A stretch of 64,000 nt of DNA, from the NCBI RefSeq assembly GCF_019320115.1, contig NC_089598.1, positions 26,703,491-26,767,490 of the forward strand, given 5' to 3'. Both the position numbers and the translations under genes were made by a program. This document shows positions 32,490 through 43,676 of this stretch, in pieces. Positions within the stretch are counted from its first letter, which is position 1. Each line of letters starts with the position of its first letter. Below the pieces are notes generated by a model. It saw only the letters and a list, made by a program, of their open reading frames with translations, had not been told where the DNA came from and made no database searches. This DNA comes from Miscanthus floridulus. Taxonomy: Eukaryota; Streptophyta; Magnoliopsida; Poales; Poaceae.

Positions 32490-32754
32490 TGTCACACCCC
32501 TGGCCGCGGCGGGTCACCGGCGACGTGAGCGGAACAGCGGGATTTGACGGAACCCTGGCGCCGGTGAGCAAGCCCCTGCCTTGGCGTCATGTATATTACT
32601 GAATGTCTGAATGAATCCATACAGAGCAATGCAGGCACTTATGTGCTGCTTACAATCATGTCCAGTGGACCCAAATGGTCATACTCCACTACTGAAAACG
32701 TAAAAGCAACAATGCATAAATAGAACAGCTTGGCACCTTCACACGGGTGTGACA
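32490..32754 (-). repeat. 3' LTR of the gypsy element
   Basis: 265 bp, TGTCACACCCCTGG to GGGTGTGACA on the plus strand. It is collinear with 38,003-38,263 and has four extra bases near its right end. Confidence 0.93.
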
Positions 32755-35350
32755 CCTCCCTCGGCGCGAGAATCAGCTTGTCCCCAAGCTGGAGCATCAG
32801 GAAAATGAGTTTTGATGACGTAGTAGTCTTCCCAGGTCAATGTTGATGCTGGTAGCCCTGTCCACTGAATCTTTACCTGAGGGACTGCTGCATTGCCCTT
32901 CTTCACCATGTGGCGCTCCAGGACGGCCCGAGGAACCATTTGTGCAGCTTCGAGATCTGTGAGCACAGGTGTAGTGTCATAAATAGGGGAGTGATCCGGG
33001 GTGTATGGCTTGAGCTGGGAGATGTGAAACACTGGATGGATATGGGAGTTCTCTGGCAGTTGTAACTTGTAGGCAACTTGACCAATACGCTGAAGAATGG
33101 TATAAGGGCCATAGTACTTGTAAGCCAATTTTGGGAAGGGCCTGTTGGCCACAGATGATTGAGTATAGGGCTGTAGTTTCAGTAGGACCTAATCCCCCAC
33201 CATGAACTGAAAATTTGTTCTTTTAGTATCTGCAGTTTGTTTCATCTTGCTTTAAGCTTTTGCTAGATGTTCTTTCAGGGACTGAAGATGGAACTTCCTG
33301 TTTTGAATGACCTCGTTAACCTCAGGAGTGGTGTCTGGTGTAAGAGTTGGTATGGCACCTAGATTAGCATCATAACCATAGAGGGCCTTGAAAGGTGTAC
33401 AGCCTAGTGATGAGTGCAGTGAGGTGTTGTACCATAACTCTGCCAATGACAGCCAAGATTTCCATGTTAATGAGGAGTCATGAACTGCACATCTGAGATA
33501 CATCTCAAGGCATTGGTTGACCCTCTCAGACCGCCCATCTGTTTGAGGGTGATAAGCTATACTGAGGTTGAGTTGAATCTTGTATTTGGTGAATAGTTGT
33601 TTCCAAAAGTTGCTGACAAAAATTGGATCTCTGTCAGTTGTGATGGATAGTGGAAATCCATGGAGTTTAACTATATTGTCCAAGAATGTTTGAGCTATAG
33701 TAGCTGCTGAGTATGGGTGTTTGAGAGCTAGAAAGTGGGCATACTTAGTCAATCTGTCTACAATGACCAGGATGACGCTGAAACCCTTTGATTTGGGGAG
33801 ACCTTCTATGAAATCCATGGTGAGATCTTGCCAGACCCCTTTAGGTGTTGGTAATGGTTGGAGCAGTCCCATTGGGTGCTACAGGGAGTGTTTAGCATGT
33901 TGGCAGATGTTACACTGCTTGACAAAGTTTTCTACATCAGTTTTCATGCCCTTCCATGAGAAATGCTTCTTTAGTCTGTAATAAGTTGCTGCTACTCCTG
34001 AATGTCCTCCAATTGCACTGGAATGAGAGTGTGCAATTAGCTTTGTCTGCAGAGCTGAGTTATTGCCTATCCAGACTTTGCCATTGTGCCAGATGAGACC
34101 TTTATCCAAACTATACCCTTGGTTGTCTGGACTGGTGATGGAGAGCTTCTAAACGAGAGTTTGAACATGGCTATCTGTGGCATAGGAATTGAGAACCTCC
34201 TATACCCATGTTGGTTGCACTGTTGAAATAGCTTGTATGGCCATGAGATGGCCAACTCTGGACAAGGCATCTGCTGCTTGGTTGTCTTTTCCTTTTTTGT
34301 ACACTATCCTAAAATTGAGGCCCATCATTCTTGTCATTGCCTTCCTCTGCACGTCAGAATGGAGGTTTTAGTCTTTGAGATAGGCTAAGGACTTGTGATC
34401 AATTCGGATTGTGAACTCACCTCTCTCTAGGTAGTGTCTCCACTTGTCTACAGCCATGATAAGGGCTAGGAATTCATTTTCATATATGGAAAGGGCTTTG
34501 TGTTTTTCCCCTAGAGTTTTGCTCAGGTAGGCAACTGGTTGGCCCTTTTGCATAAGGACAGCCCCTATACCATCCATACATGCATCTGTTTCCACTGTAA
34601 AGGTTTCCTGGAAATTTGGTATTGCTAGTACTGGTGTTTCAGTCATGGCCTGTTTAAGAGCATGGAATGCTGACTAGGCTGCTGGATTCCAGGCAAATGA
34701 CTTGAGTTTCAGGATTTGAGTCAGTGGTTTAGCCAGTGTACCATAACCTTTAACAAATCGTCTATAGTATCCTGTCAGACCCAGAAAGCCTCTCAATTCA
34801 GTCATTGTAGTTGGTGTTGGCCACTTGAGCATATCAGAGATTTTGCTAGGATCAGTGGACACTCCTCTAGCAGAAATGATGTGGCCAAGGTATTCCAAGC
34901 TGTCCTGAGCAAAGGTACATTTGGACTGTTTGAGGTGTAGGTGATGCTTCCTTAGTGTTTGCAACACTTGCTCCAAGTGGTGAAGATGCATGTCCATTGA
35001 TGGGCTATATATCAAGATGTCATCTAGAAAGACCAAGACAAATTTTCTAAGAAAAGGTTTCAATACTTCGTTCATGACACATTGGAAGGTTGATGGAGCA
35101 TTGGTTAAGCCAAAGGGCATGACCCTGAACTGGTAGTGCCCTTGATGGGTTTTGAATGCTGTTTTGTACTCATCTTCTAGGAGCATTCGAATTTGGTGAT
35201 AGCCAACCTTCATGTCTAACTTGGCGAACACTGTGGATCCTAAAAGTTCATCTAAGATCTCATCAATCACTGGCATAGGGAATCTATTTTTGATAGTCAT
35301 GTCATTGAGCTTCCTATAGTCAACACAAAATCGCCAAGTTCCATCCTTTT
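32739..35350 (-). pseudogene. Gypsy pol: RT, RNase H, integrase, chromodomain, interrupted
   Basis: Minus strand, one frame after a shift in an A-run near 35,350. RT has FAKLDMKVGYHQIR, RVMPFGLTNAPSTFQ and FLDDIL (about 35,015-35,032). RNase H starts ETDACMDGIGAVLMQ (about 34,600). Integrase has the HHCC finger (GGHSGVAATYYRL, CNICQHAKHS) and D, D, E in TMDFIEGLP, TTDRDPIFVS and GRSERVNQ. Then come the GPY motif KYYGPYTI and a chromodomain (QVKIQWTGLPASTLTWEDYY) at about 32,900-32,800, thought to guide insertion to marked chromatin. Stops occur near 34,674, 34,368, 34,149, 33,879, 33,252 and 33,190, and most could be C-to-T changes. Confidence 0.88.
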
Positions 35351-37408
35351 TTTAACAAGGAGGACTGGGGAAGCAAATGGGCTATGGCTATGTGTAATAA
35401 GTCCTGCCTGGAGGAGCTCTGTTACTTGTTGTTCTATTTCTGTCTTGTGGGCAGGGGAGTAGTGATAGGGTCTAGCATTGATTGGTATGGAATCTGGTGT
35501 TAAAGGAATTGCATGGTCATAGGTTCTTTGTGGTGGGAGAAGTTTGGGGTCTGTGAACACATCTTTGTATAGTGCCACAAGATGTTGGATGGCCTCATCA
35601 GTTGGAGAAGGTTTGGGGTACTGTGAGTAGGTTGGATGGGGTAATTGTTCTAGCAAAACATAGGCCTAGAGGTCATTCCCTTTTGTAGCCTTATATACCT
35701 TGTGTGCAAAGATATTAGCAATTTGGAGAGGTGGGGCACTGATCCCTTGAAGCTGAATGAGTTGGCCTTGCTCCTGAAACTATAGTGTTTTGTTTTCCCA
35801 GTCACATGTCATAGGGTTGTGAGCGCGAAGCCAATCAAAACCCAAGATGGCATCATATGGGTGCATGTCTAGGACAATCATATCTGTTGTGAAGGTTTAT
35901 CCCTGGCAATAGCATTGAAGTTGAGATACCATACTGTTGGTAGTAATCCATTCCCCATTAGCCAGTTTCACCTTTCTAGGTGAGATTGGAATTGTTGGTA
36001 TATTAGCCAATGTAACAAACTGAGAGTTGATGAAGCTATGAGTGCTCCCACTGTCCACCAAAATGAGCATAACCTTGTTTTTGACCCTAGTTTTGAGTTT
36101 GATGCAATCTGGTTTGTCTTGGCTGGACAAAGCATTGAGGGATAATTGGCAGAATTCTTCATGTAGAGCATCTTCCACAATCAGTTCACTGAGAACATCA
36201 TCACTGAGTTCTCTGTCCAAGTCATTGAATGCCAAAGCATTGACTTTTGGTTTGTTTCTGACTTTGCAGACCTCTAGATGTCCAGGAACAAATTTCTCCC
36301 CACAATTGTAGCATAAGTTATTAGCTTTTCTGTAGTCCCTTAGTTGCCTGTCTTGCCACAGATTGGAGGATTGAGGGGCAGACTTGGGATCTGTCCTGTT
36401 CTGGTAGGGTCTTGGTGGATATTGTTGTCTTGGGTACTTGGACTTCCCCCTATCCATTGTTCTTTGTTGTATCTTGGCTAGAATTGAAGCCTGCAAGACA
36501 TCTGGAGGTCTATGAGCCTCCACTATGCCTCTGATATCCTCTTTGAGACTCATAACATACTGCTGTGAGAAGAACATGTCATCATACCCTGCATTGTGCA
36601 TTGTGACACTATACTAGAGTGCTTGGAATTGTTCTGTATACTCATCAATAGATCCAGTCTGTTTGAGTGCCAACAGGTCCTGCATAGATGATCTAAAATC
36701 ATCAGACCCAAATTCTTGCTCTATAACTCCATAGAAGTGTGTCCAACTCCTGAATGTGTTCTTCTGCTTGAATGCTTGATACCATTTGCCTGCCTTCCCT
36801 TTTAGATGCATTCTAGCTGCAGTGACCCACATGCCTTCAGGGATTTGGTAAAGCTCGAAGTAGTCTCTACAATTGTCTAGCCAGACCTTTGGGTCAGAAC
36901 CTTCAAAATCAGGGAAATCCATTTTAGGCATTGCTGGCTTAGGTAAGGTATAAGATTTGTGCTATTGGCCTTTGGTGTCTTGCCTCTTCTCATTCTGTTG
37001 GTATTGCTTGGGATTTGTTTTGTGTTGCCTGGATGGTTGTGCTTTGCCTTGCATGGTATCCTTGGCAAACACATTGTGAAAGGAGACATTGTCATCCAGA
37101 ATTAGAGAATCTACATCTTCTGTATCTGAGTGATGATGCTCATCATATTGAGGTTGATCAGGTTTCTTGGACTCCTCCTCCATTTGCCGGAGAGTGACTC
37201 TGGCAATTGCTTCTCCATTGGCTTGAACTTGTTGAGAAATGAGATGTTGTTCGTGAGTGTATTCATCCATAGCTGTCGCTGTGAGGTCCAACTGCGCTTT
37301 CATTTGCTTCTGGACTGAATGCATCTCAGTAATTTGGTGAAACATGACATCCATATTTTTCTGCAAATTCTCCCGCTTGGAGTTTTCCTCATCCGATCGG
37401 TGTGTCAT
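35297..37408 (-). pseudogene. Gypsy gag-protease, interrupted
   Basis: Minus strand, one frame from 37,408 (MTHRSDEENSKRENLQKNMD). It includes a coiled-coil start, the gag core MPKMDFPDFEGSDPKVWLDN (36,931 on), and a knuckle-like CYNCGEKFVPGHLEVC near 36,310. The protease motif VDSGSTHSFI is near 36,050, and the sequence runs into RT at ASPVLLVKKR. In-frame stops occur at 36,962, 36,614, 35,897 and two further places before 35,656. Confidence 0.85.
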
Positions 37409-37986
37409 GATGTCAATAATGAGATTAGTCTGTGTGGAAGGTTGGACCTTGCTTTTGCTTTGAGAAGCCAGTTGTACCAGCAGTGGGTTTGGCCTGTGCC
37501 TCTCCCGTCGTACTGCAAGGTACGTTCACCGCCGCCTAGGAATGAGGCGGAGCTGAGGGATTTTACACTAAGACAGTTGTAGTGCAAGCACGATGACAAC
37601 AGCCTAGCAACCCAAGCTCACGGACATTCCGCCGCCGAACGCCACCGCAACAAGAAGACAGTTCGACTTTCGGAATTTTACGCACGAACAAATGCCGCGC
37701 AACCCTTGTCTACTGCCTAATTGTGCAAAAGGATAAAAAGGAGCGAATTTGGGATGCTCACTCAGGTTCACGCCTCCAGACCCTGGTTGTTGATGCCGGA
37801 CCCCAGTTGAACACCTGGTGGGCGTCGATTGTGGCGTTGTGTAGATGTGACGCGCGCCGGTGTCGCGAACGAAGAGGTACGGCGTTGCCGTGGGCGTGGA
37901 TCTTGATGACCCAGACGACGACGGTGGTGGTGGTAACTAGCGGCGGCGCCGAGCAAGGAGCTCGTCACCCACACGTCGAAGAAAGG

Positions 37987-38000
37987 TGGCTCTGGTACCA
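37987..38000 (-). other. Gypsy primer binding site
   Basis: On the minus strand TGGTACCAGAGCCA follows the 5' LTR by two bases. It matches the initiator tRNA-Met type site (TGGTATCAGAGC) with one change. Confidence 0.75.
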
Positions 38001-38002
38001 AC

Positions 38003-38263
38003 TGTCACACCCTTGGCCGCGGCGGGTCACCGGCGACGTGAGCGGAACAGCGGGATTTGACGGAACCTTGGCGCCGGCGGGCAAGCCCCTGCCTTGGCGT
38101 CGTGTATATTACTGGATGTCTGAATGAATCCATACAGAGTAATGCAGACACTTATGTGCTGCTTACAATCCTGTCCAGTGGACCCAAATGGTCATACTCC
38201 ACTACTGAAAACGTAAAAACAACCGTGCGTAAATAGAACAGCTTGGCGCCTTCAGGTGTGACA
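38003..38263 (-). repeat. 5' LTR of the gypsy element
   Basis: 261 bp, the partner of 32,490-32,754. Read on the minus strand it starts TGTCACACC at 38,263. Confidence 0.93.
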
Positions 38264-41200
38264 GCCCCCGACGACCTCGCCGAGGACAAGGAGAGGGAGA
38301 CCAATGTCCTCATCGAGGCGGCCCCGGGGTCGCCGGCGAAGGCGGCCGAGGAGGGCGACGGCCACGGCCACGGCAGGCCCACGCCGTCGCCGGTGGCGTG
38401 GTTCCGGATGCTGGCCAGGGAGCTGCACTGGAGCTTCGTCTTCGGCGTGGTGGCCACGTACGGCATCAGCCAGGGCCTCGGCGGCGGCATCACGCGCGTC
38501 GCGTCCGACTACTACTGGAAGGACGTGCAGCGGGTGCAGCCGTCCGTGGCGCAGGTGTACCAGGGCGTCACCTCCATCCCCTGGATGTTCAAGCCGCTCT
38601 GGGGCTTGCTCACCGACGTGCTCCCCGTCGCCGGATACCGCCGCCTGGCCCTACTTTATTCTTGCAGGTGAGGAGCACTGTGGTGTGCTGTGTTGGTTTT
38701 TGCCTTTTTGGTTAGAGTCGCTCTCGCTCCTGAGTCCTGATTTCTGGAACGACCACTGTTCCTTGTCCAATTAGGTAGCAACTTTAGAACTAAAAAATAT
38801 TCTTGCTGAAATTTAGGAGTGCAAGTAAAGTTTGATGACTTGTGCTGCTGAAAATGTGTCAATGGCAATGAGCATCAAACATGCCTATGAGCTAATGGCT
38901 ATGCATTAGTTGACTTTATGCCTAGTAGGTGCAGCATAAGATCCAAGCTAGTAAATCATTTTGAAATGATGATGAGTTCAGTACATCGTAATTTTGATTC
39001 ATTGAACTGCATAGAGGAGTGCAAGCTCTCTACCAAATAGCTAGTAGGAAGGAATCAAGTGATTATGTAGGTGCATTTTTATAATAAACAAGCTTTGCAG
39101 CATAAGCCAAAATATGGACTGTTCCGCTAATAATGGCATTCATACTACTATTCTCTTGATAGGACAATAAGCGTCATTTAGTAAAAGCATAAACAGAAAA
39201 TGAGTATCTTGTTTGTTTTGTTCCCTCCCTGTTTCTGAGGAGTATGCAGGCTTCATCGGAGTGATTGCAATGCTTATACTCGCTCTTCACAGCAAGCTTC
39301 ATGCATTGTTCGCTTTGTTGGCATTGATGACAGGAAGCGCTAGCGTGGCGATAGCTGATGTTACTATAGATGCTTGCGTGGTGGAAAACAGTATAGTGTA
39401 CCCTCATCTTGCTGCTGACATGATAAGCTTAAATGGATTCTGTTCATCTGTTGGAGGTCTTATTGGATTCTCAATAAGTGGTTTTCTCGTTCATGCAATA
39501 GGGGCTCAAGTGAGTATCACTAGTTTATCTCTTATAAAGATTTGTTTGAGTTTCATACTTTTCAAATTTCATTGATCTGCGCTGATCGCTGCTAGAAGCA
39601 GAATGCCTGAATATCAACATCTTAATCTAATTCAAAGTAATTTTCATACAGTACATTTTTTCTGCATAATAATCAGTCCACTTTACTTGTGCTACTTCTC
39701 TTTTCTGTGACTGGTCAAATATAAATTAGACTGGCAGTTATCATTACTTTGGATGGTGCTGGTGTATTTTTCTTCCTTTTCAAACTTCAGATGGTGCTGG
39801 TATCTGATAATGGATAAATCCTGCCTTTCTCAAGGGTGCCCTTGGACTGTTAACCATACCCTCTGCCTTGGTAATTTTATCTGGAACACTGCTGAAGGAG
39901 GTTCATATCCCCAACTTTCCATACGAGCAGGTTAGGAATGATGTTCTTGTTTTCTCTGACACCACATAGACTCTCTTTTACACTAGTTTTTCCTTCCTGG
40001 CATGACAAATTCAGGCCCATAAGAAGTTTGTAGAAGCAAGTGGAAAAATGTTGACAGCTTTGAAATGTCCTGAAGTCTGGCGACCATGTGTTTACATGTA
40101 CGTATCACTTGCATTGAGTGTCGACATCCAAGAAGGAATGTTCTTCTGGTACACAGACCGAAGTGCAGGGCTATCTTTTCATGAGGTACATATACATATC
40201 ATTTAGCTATGATGCATGCTTGGCAGCTTGTTCATGAATATAAAAGTCTCTTTCACTTAAAATTCTTGTATATCTAATACATTTCAAATGAAATTTCATT
40301 TTATGAAAATATAGCATGGCTACTTTTGAAAAATTGTTCCTTCTGAACCGATAGTCAAACTAACTATATGTTACTTCACCAGGGATTTATTGGCTTTATG
40401 TTCGCTATTGGATCAGTTGGTTCTCTTGTGGGTGTTATACTTTATCAAAATATTCTTAAGGACCATTCCTTTCGCAGCCTTCTTTTTTCGAGCCAGCTGT
40501 TGCTAAGCCTGGCAGGAATGCTTGATCTGATCTTGGTGCTTCGACTAAACCTTAAAATGGGGATACCAGATTACTACTTTGCGGTGATTGATGAGGGGGT
40601 CTCCAAAATGATCAACCGTATCAAATGGATGCCTCTTCTGGTGCTTTAGCTCAAAGCTTTGCCCCACTGGCATTGAAGGCACGTTCTATGCATTGCTCAT
40701 GTCCATCGACAACATTGGCTCGTTAACTGGATCATGGGTCGGTGGATTGCTCCTTCATTTGTTGAGAATCACAAGAACAGAATTCAAGAACCTCTGGGCC
40801 GCGATCTTGATTCGAAATATGATGAGGCTGCTACCACTGGCGCTGCTGTTCTTGGTGCCAAGAAGTGATCCGAATTCCACTCTTCTTCCATCCGATTTAC
40901 TGAATGAGGGAGACGATGATGAAGCTCAGCGAGCAGAGTGTCGAGTTAACCTCCCTCCCTGCAGACAGAGATTCTTGCAATGATAAATCTCTTCATGACT
41001 GCCAGATTCAGGAGGGCCTTGGTGGAGAACGAGATGATGACGAAGCTTCACTTCTTGCCAACAGGAGTTGATACTGAATGCATATGGAGATTTTTCTTTT
41101 GTACACGAGCAAACAGATAAAATTTAGAAAAATCTTTGAGATTTGTTTACTATAGATACTCATTTAGATGTCCACGTTGTTAAATTAAATTCATTGATTT

Positions 41201-41595
41201 TACAGCAGGGTAGCGAAGGCTTGAGAGACACATACTGGGGATGCTTTGAGTTTGTTCTCCATTTTTCTGAACTTTCCCATGTACCAAAGTTATTACGAAT
41301 CAAACTTTACGAAGTGCAAATCTTGACTTTTTTTATGAGGTTTACACTTGGTGTTAAACAAGACTAGAGATGCAGGCGGATTTGTGTCCCATAAGCGGTT
41401 GCAAATATTATTCCTATCCTATACTCTTATAAAGCAAAATCCTACTAGCAATTTTTCTGAATCCACAGCCTTTCACGTCGTCGTTCCCTCCTGGCCAACG
41501 CGTCCACCTCCACCCGGTCCCTCCATCGGTGGATTAATGATCCAGCAATTTAACTTCCTTCATGACTTTCTGAGAACATGAAACGAATAGACAAA

Positions 41596-41690
41596 GGCCC
41601 TGTTCACTTTGCTGAAAAGTCATGGTTGAAAATAATATTCGTTAATTTATTATGAGAGAAAAAACACTTTTCATTTATTAAAATAGTACG
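41596..41690. mobile_element. Partial MITE, one end only
   Basis: GGCCCTGTTCACTTTGCTGAA with AATAATATTCGTTAATTTATT and GAGAGAAAAAACAC. It resembles the CCTGTTCG-type elements at 42,443 and 46,892, but no opposite end is visible. Confidence 0.5.
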
Positions 41691-42442
41691 GCTCATACAA
41701 CCCGCGAACATGCCAAAGTCCTATCCAATCGATGCTGCACGCGCGCTGTTTGGTCATCTCTAGCCCCTGCCTCTTCCCTTCCCCTGCCATCACTTGCTCA
41801 CCTCCCAACTGAACTGACCATGTATATAATAACCCAAGGAGGCAAGTACGAAGCCTTGATCCAAACTGACGACTCTTCCAGCCTATTCGTTTGACACAAA
41901 ATATTATAGTCGAAGCACCCATCGAGCCTGTACTCTCTGCTACTGATTTTAAGTCAGCGCTTCTACACTAGCCGTTGGTCAGCAACGTGCAGTTCCTCTT
42001 CCTCCAAAAAGTACCAGGGATCATCAGCAGGTAGTAGTACTTTCTCATACCCAATCTGTTCTTACAGCATACTCAGAATTTTTTTAATGTACATTAACTT
42101 TCAATATTCTTTTACAAAATCCGTTCCAAATTATAATTCATTTGACTTTTTTGACTCAAAGTTTAACCGCTCGTCTTATTAAAAAAACAGCGATCCATAG
42201 GTATATGCCTCATGTTAGCGATCCGTGTTTTCTTTATGAAGTTAAAGATCAAAGATTAGCATGTTGCCTTTTCTTTAGTTCATTCTTGATGTATCATTTT
42301 TTAAAACTTTTTTAAATCAATTAGTAATCATGATACAAATATATGTCCACGGTCCAGCATTCAATTGAAGTTCATATCGATTTTTTTTGTCTTCAATTAT
42401 ACCCCTGCCACAGTTTATTGTAGAAATTTTACAAGCCATTGT

Positions 42443-42570
42443 CAGCCTGTTCGGTTGGCTGGTTCAGTCCGTGAAGAAGTACTGCTGGCTGGTTTGTATG
42501 AGAGAAAAATACTGTTCCGGCTGGAAATTTACGATCGTTTACGATAAGCCACAGCCAAACGAACAGGCTG
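42443..42570. mobile_element. CAGCCTGTTCG MITE
   Basis: 128 bp with 19-bp terminal inverted repeats (CAGCCTGTTCGGTTGGCTG, one mismatch). The 8-bp flanks GCCATTGT and TCCTATGT match at five positions, so a hAT-type target duplication is possible but eroded. Confidence 0.75.
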
Positions 42571-42601
42571 TCCTATGTGAACAAAATCAATTATGCTTAC
42601 A

Positions 42602-42607
42602 ACACAA

Positions 42608-42651
<44 letters not shown>
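42602..42651. repeat. Compound (CA)n(TA)n microsatellite
   Basis: ACACA repeats run directly into TATATA repeats over about 50 bp. Confidence 0.92.
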
Positions 42652-42654
<3 letters not shown>

Positions 42655-43637
42655 TGTACATCGCGTTTGATTCTTCTACATCCTAGTCCTCTTAAGTCAA
42701 ATAAAATTATTTTATATTTCTGTGGCAACGCGCGGGAAATTCATCTAGTAGTGCTACATTTTGGAATGTGTGAAATGTTTTCTGTTTCTGCCTTTTTCGG
42801 GGAAAACATCGACTGGCCCTAATTTCTAGATGTGTATTGCAGCATACTATTTTTTTCATTTTTTGAAAAGACATGCACATAAATGATGATATATCAACAT
42901 CAACATTATTTAAAGATAATTTTACATACATAAATGATATATCAACATTATTTAAAGGTGAAAACATCCCATTGAGTTGACAAATCCCTCCACCCCATAA
43001 AAGAAATACTACTACCAACGTGGAACACTGAAAACTCGTAGACGTTGACTCTTCGCCAGTAGCCAGATACAAGTCGGACTAGCCGTCTCACCGTCGGTGA
43101 CTCAGACTGCGTTTTCCACGTGAACAAGAACAGAAGCGGCAAAACGAGTCGTACTGGCACACCGCGCGCTCGTGCGTCGCGCCGTGCCAGTACTACACGG
43201 CGTAGCAGTAGTAGTACGCCCGACCGAGCATACATATCCAGCCCCACCGCGTGGGCCCGCCTGTCACCGCCCGAGCTGCTGCTGCTGACAGCCGCGCGCC
43301 TGCATCCAACGACCCCCGCCACTTTATCCACTCGGGGTGGGGGGGCAATCCACCACCTGTCACCGACACATGGGGCCCAGGGAATCCGACCCCACAAGTC
43401 ATCCACTAGCGCCCCTCTCGTGAGCACGGCGGCGGCGGCGGCTATTTCTGGACCCTTCTCCTCTCCCAAAGGCCAAGCAAGCAGGCTGCCGTCCCGTCCC
43501 CCATTCCGTCGTCCGCCCGCCTTCGCGCTCCCTTCCCCCTGCCCTCCCTCGAATCATTCGATTCGCTCCGCCTCGCCTCGTCTCGCCCGCCCGCCCGATT
43601 GGATTCGCCCGTCACGGTGATCGGGACCGGCCGGCGC

Positions 43638-43654
43638 TAGGGTTTGTTAGGGTT
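43638..43654 (+). promoter_or_regulatory. Double telo-box in the leader of the 43.7-kb gene
   Basis: TAGGGTTT and TTAGGGTT lie 23-40 bases before the start codon. The telo-box (AAACCCTA) is a known plant promoter/leader element of housekeeping and translation genes. Confidence 0.6.
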
Positions 43655-43676
43655 CCGGCGATCGATCCCCACCCCG

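Larger units (their letters stand above)
32490..38263 (-). mobile_element. Chromodomain Ty3/gypsy retrotransposon (Reina-like)
   Basis: 5,774 bp with the perfect duplication GCCCC at 32,485-32,489 and 38,264-38,268. The short LTRs (261-265 bp) end TGTCACACC..GTGTGACA. On the minus strand the order is gag, protease, RT, RNase H, integrase, chromodomain. RT before integrase makes it Ty3/gypsy, and the short LTRs with a C-terminal chromodomain fit the Reina clade. Coding regions have about ten in-frame stops and one frameshift. The LTRs differ at about 14 of 261 sites by eye, suggesting an older insertion than the copia element. Confidence 0.92.
32470..41071 (+). pseudogene. Folate-biopterin transporter (FBT, MFS) gene broken by a gypsy insertion and frameshifts
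   Basis: Exon 1 begins at 32,470 (ATG TCG CCG CAG CCA GCC CC), is cut by the gypsy element at 32,490, and resumes in phase at 38,269 to 38,667. The other exons are 39,250-39,509, 39,835-39,930, 40,015-40,185 and 40,383-41,071, all with GT-AG borders. The protein has the FBT pattern: [79 protein letters not shown], and hydrophobic segments throughout, expected for about 12 membrane helices in a plastid or other membrane. Besides the insertion there is an extra base near 38,646 (end of exon 1), an extra T at 40,644-40,646, and a frame change near 40,928-40,933 before the tail QEGLGGERDDDEASLLANRS. Full length would be about 540 residues, normal for the family. It cannot be translated as it stands. 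Confidence 0.9.
41072..43120. other. Intergenic region with MITE remnants
   Basis: Downstream of the transporter pseudogene, with no supported gene. It holds a half MITE (41,596-41,690), a Stowaway-like fragment (about 42,118-42,180, CCGTTCCAAATTATAATTC), a complete MITE and a microsatellite listed separately. Confidence 0.6.

Noticed and set aside
38304..38774. 156-codon arginine-rich frame over exon 1 of the folate transporter
   Set aside because: It is the shifted frame of the real exon and has no conserved features.
42577..42822. Frame with HTHTHTYIYIYIYIY
   Set aside because: It is a translation of the (CA)n(TA)n microsatellite.
42948..43620. 173- and 166-codon frames on opposite strands upstream of the 43.7-kb gene
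   Set aside because: GC-rich promoter and leader DNA gives long frames by chance; arginine/serine/proline-rich composition and no motif.
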